From positions 62,001 to 126,000 of the forward strand of contig NZ_JAJNMU010000005.1 of NCBI RefSeq assembly GCF_022458865.1: 64,000 nucleotides of DNA. Reading direction: 5' to 3'. Source of the stretch: Paenibacillus periandrae. GTDB lineage: Bacteria > Bacillota > Bacilli > Paenibacillales > NBRC-103111. How positions within the stretch are numbered: position 1 is the stretch's first letter; each line of letters begins with the position of its first letter. Made by a program: the position numbers and the translations under genes. Of this stretch, positions 62,613-64,000 are shown in pieces. A model generated the notes under the pieces. It was not told the origin of the DNA. It was given only the letters and a program-made list of their open reading frames with translations, and searched no databases.

Positions 62613-64000
62613 ATGCAAACCGACAAGCGTACTAAGGCTCTAATTACGACCAGCTTATTAATAGGGTTGATTTTATCCTCTCTAGACCAGACGATTGTAT
62701 CCACGGCGATGCCCACGATTGTCCAGCAATTAGGAGGCCTTTCCTTATACAGCTGGGTGTTCGCTGTCTACATGCTAGCTTCTACCACAATGATGCCTAT
62801 ATACGGAAAGCTGGCTGATGTAATGGGGCGTAAAAAGATATACTTAAGCGGCATGACGCTCTTCCTTCTCGGTTCAGCCTTATGCGGACTTGCAGACACG
62901 ATGACGAAATTGATCCTATTCAGAGGCATACAGGGACTCGGGGCAGGTGCATTGCTGCCTATTGCCTTCACCATTATCGCAGATGTATATCCACCTGAAC
63001 GACGCGGAAAATTCATGGGATTGTTTGGCACCGTATTTGCTATGTCCAGCATTGTCGGTCCTACTGTAGGTGGATTGATCGTGGATTTCTTCCACTGGGG
63101 CTGGATCTTTTATTTGAATGTGCCGTTCGGCGCCGCTGCCATGCTCATCCTGTTATTTTCCTTGAAGGAAACGATAAGTACAGAGAAACGGTCTATTGAC
63201 TGGTGGGGGGCGCTTACGCTAAGTGGTGCGGTCATATCCTTATTGCTAATCCCTGTGCTTAGCAGCAATCACCAGAGCCAAGGTTCTATTTCAACAGAAT
63301 TGACCTTCACCATGATCTGGTTATTCGGAATCGGCGCTGTTCTGCTCGCGCTGTTCATATGGATCGAAAGCCGCGCAAAAGAACCTATCATTCCACTCCA
63401 TCTATTTCATATTCGCGCCATCAGCTTCAGTCATATTGCCGGATTTTGCATGAGTGCGGGGATGTTCGGAGCGATTGCCTATATTCCATTGTTTGTACAA
63501 GGAGTCGTAGGCGTAAGCCCATCCATAGCCGGGTATATTTTAACACCGCTAATGCTGTCAGCTGCCATTACCTCCACCTTAAGCGGAAGGTTGATGAGCA
63601 AGGCTTCGTATCGAGCGATTCTCGTTCCCAGTCTGATCCTGATGGCAATCGGCTTCCTGCTGCTGAGTCATATGCATCTGGAAACGACCCGATGGGAGAT
63701 CGTACTGTATATGATTGTAACCGGGCTTGGCATGGGAGCTGTATATCCGGTGCTTGGAACAGCTGCACAAAATGCCGTTGTACCCGCACTGCGCGGAGTT
63801 GCAACATCATCCTCGCAATTTTTCAGATCCATTGGAGGAACCATCGGTGTCAGCGTGCTCGGAGTCCTGCTTACTCAGCAAATGGCTGCAGGATTGAGCA
63901 CATCAAGCACGGCCATGACTGGCACTACTGCGGAACAGCTTCAACATTTTACTGATCCGCAGGTGCTTCTTGACTCCAACTCACGAGCTGCATTACCTGC
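62613..64000 (+). CDS. MFS multidrug transporter, DHA2 (EmrB/QacA) family, 3' end outside the window
   Basis: A proton-driven exporter; 462 residues are visible before the window ends, with no stop, so the gene is partial. DHA2 proteins have fourteen membrane segments. The start shows LDQTIVSTAMPTIVQQL near 24, the segment-1 motif C of the family. The loop motif GKLADVMGRKKIYLSG lies near 65, the GIQGLGAGALLPIAFTII region near 108 and PTVGGLIVDFFHWGWIFYLN near 150. The ATG follows AAGGAGTGAATCT. Base composition is like its neighbours. The substrate (drug, dye or surfactant) cannot be told. Confidence 0.9.
   Translation, partial: MQTDKRTKALITTSLLIGLILSSLDQTIVSTAMPTIVQQLGGLSLYSWVFAVYMLASTTMMPIYGKLADVMGRKKIYLSGMTLFLLGSALCGLADTMTKLILFRGIQGLGAGALLPIAFTIIADVYPPERRGKFMGLFGTVFAMSSIVGPTVGGLIVDFFHWGWIFYLNVPFGAAAMLILLFSLKETISTEKRSIDWWGALTLSGAVISLLLIPVLSSNHQSQGSISTELTFTMIWLFGIGAVLLALFIWIESRAKEPIIPLHLFHIRAISFSHIAGFCMSAGMFGAIAYIPLFVQGVVGVSPSIAGYILTPLMLSAAITSTLSGRLMSKASYRAILVPSLILMAIGFLLLSHMHLETTRWEIVLYMIVTGLGMGAVYPVLGTAAQNAVVPALRGVATSSSQFFRSIGGTIGVSVLGVLLTQQMAAGLSTSSTAMTGTTAEQLQHFTDPQVLLDSNSRAALP

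Noticed and set aside
63359..63955. 198-codon plus-strand ORF in another frame
   Set aside because: It is a shadow inside the DHA2 transporter gene, whose own frame is open from 62613 to the window end and carries clear MFS motifs.

Overview
The window reads as chromosomal DNA of a Gram-positive, spore-forming Firmicute close to Paenibacillus. The grounds are near-universal strong AGGAGG-type ribosome sites, frequent TTG/GTG starts, a Leloir operon with a class II GalT, CUT1 sugar ABC genes followed by a YesM/YesN-type two-component pair, an SLH-anchored secreted subtilase, a 7TMR-DISM histidine kinase, and large chemotaxis receptors. This placement is inferred from gene content; no search was run. 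No rRNA, tRNA, prophage, insertion sequence or CRISPR array was seen.

Layout. 1-2.7 kb: the 5' tip of a possible ATP-grasp gene and a chemotaxis receptor. 2.8-8.1 kb: galK-galE-galT with a divergent AraC-type regulator. 8.1-11 kb: a divergent DISM kinase/OmpR regulator pair. 11-15.5 kb: an rRNA pseudouridine synthase, a bifunctional PBP, and hisS with a histidine leader-peptide attenuator. 15.6-24.3 kb: a YitT-type membrane protein, a KhtT/KhtU K+/H+ antiporter, a nine-repeat secreted protein, a second secreted protein, a UDG-superfamily repair enzyme, a DMT exporter and small unknowns. 24.3-29.3 kb: an SDR, GlgC, an AI-2E-family permease and a GH13 amylase. 29.5-39.6 kb: a predicted nuclease/winged-helix protein, an intergenic repeat array, a second chemotaxis receptor, a methyltransferase, a sugar dehydrogenase lipoprotein, GH88, Dps, a kinase-fold protein and cardiolipin synthase. 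39.8-43.7 kb: the giant subtilase. 43.8-46.2 kb: glycerate kinase with divergent CdaR. 46.4-48.7 kb: GlnRS and a histidine phosphatase. 48.9-56.1 kb: an ABC sugar importer with its two-component system. 56.3-64 kb: glutamate racemase, a LysM-3D protein, a DnaA-box cluster, a PAS kinase, an aldo/keto reductase and two MFS exporters, the last running off the end.

How the genes work together. Much of the window is carbohydrate acquisition and sensing: galactose catabolism, alpha-glucan hydrolysis, unsaturated uronide hydrolysis, a CUT1 importer with YesMN-like control, and glycerate use. The rest is envelope biology (PBP, MurI, cardiolipin synthase, LysM-3D, SLH protease) and ion or stress homeostasis (KhtTU, Dps).

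Most notable non-coding structures. (1) A classical-looking His-codon leader peptide, with alternative hairpins and an intrinsic terminator, ahead of hisS, where a T-box would be expected in a Firmicute. (2) Two copies, 49 kb apart, of one 156-195 nt structured element inside operons. Both the outer and the apical stems are kept by compensatory changes around a nearly invariant 24-nt loop. (3) A 75-bp tandem duplication beside the second copy. (4) A palindromic ACGATG-TTTTT-CATCGT repeat array. (5) Four phased DnaA boxes between a LysM-3D gene and a sporulation-kinase-like gene.
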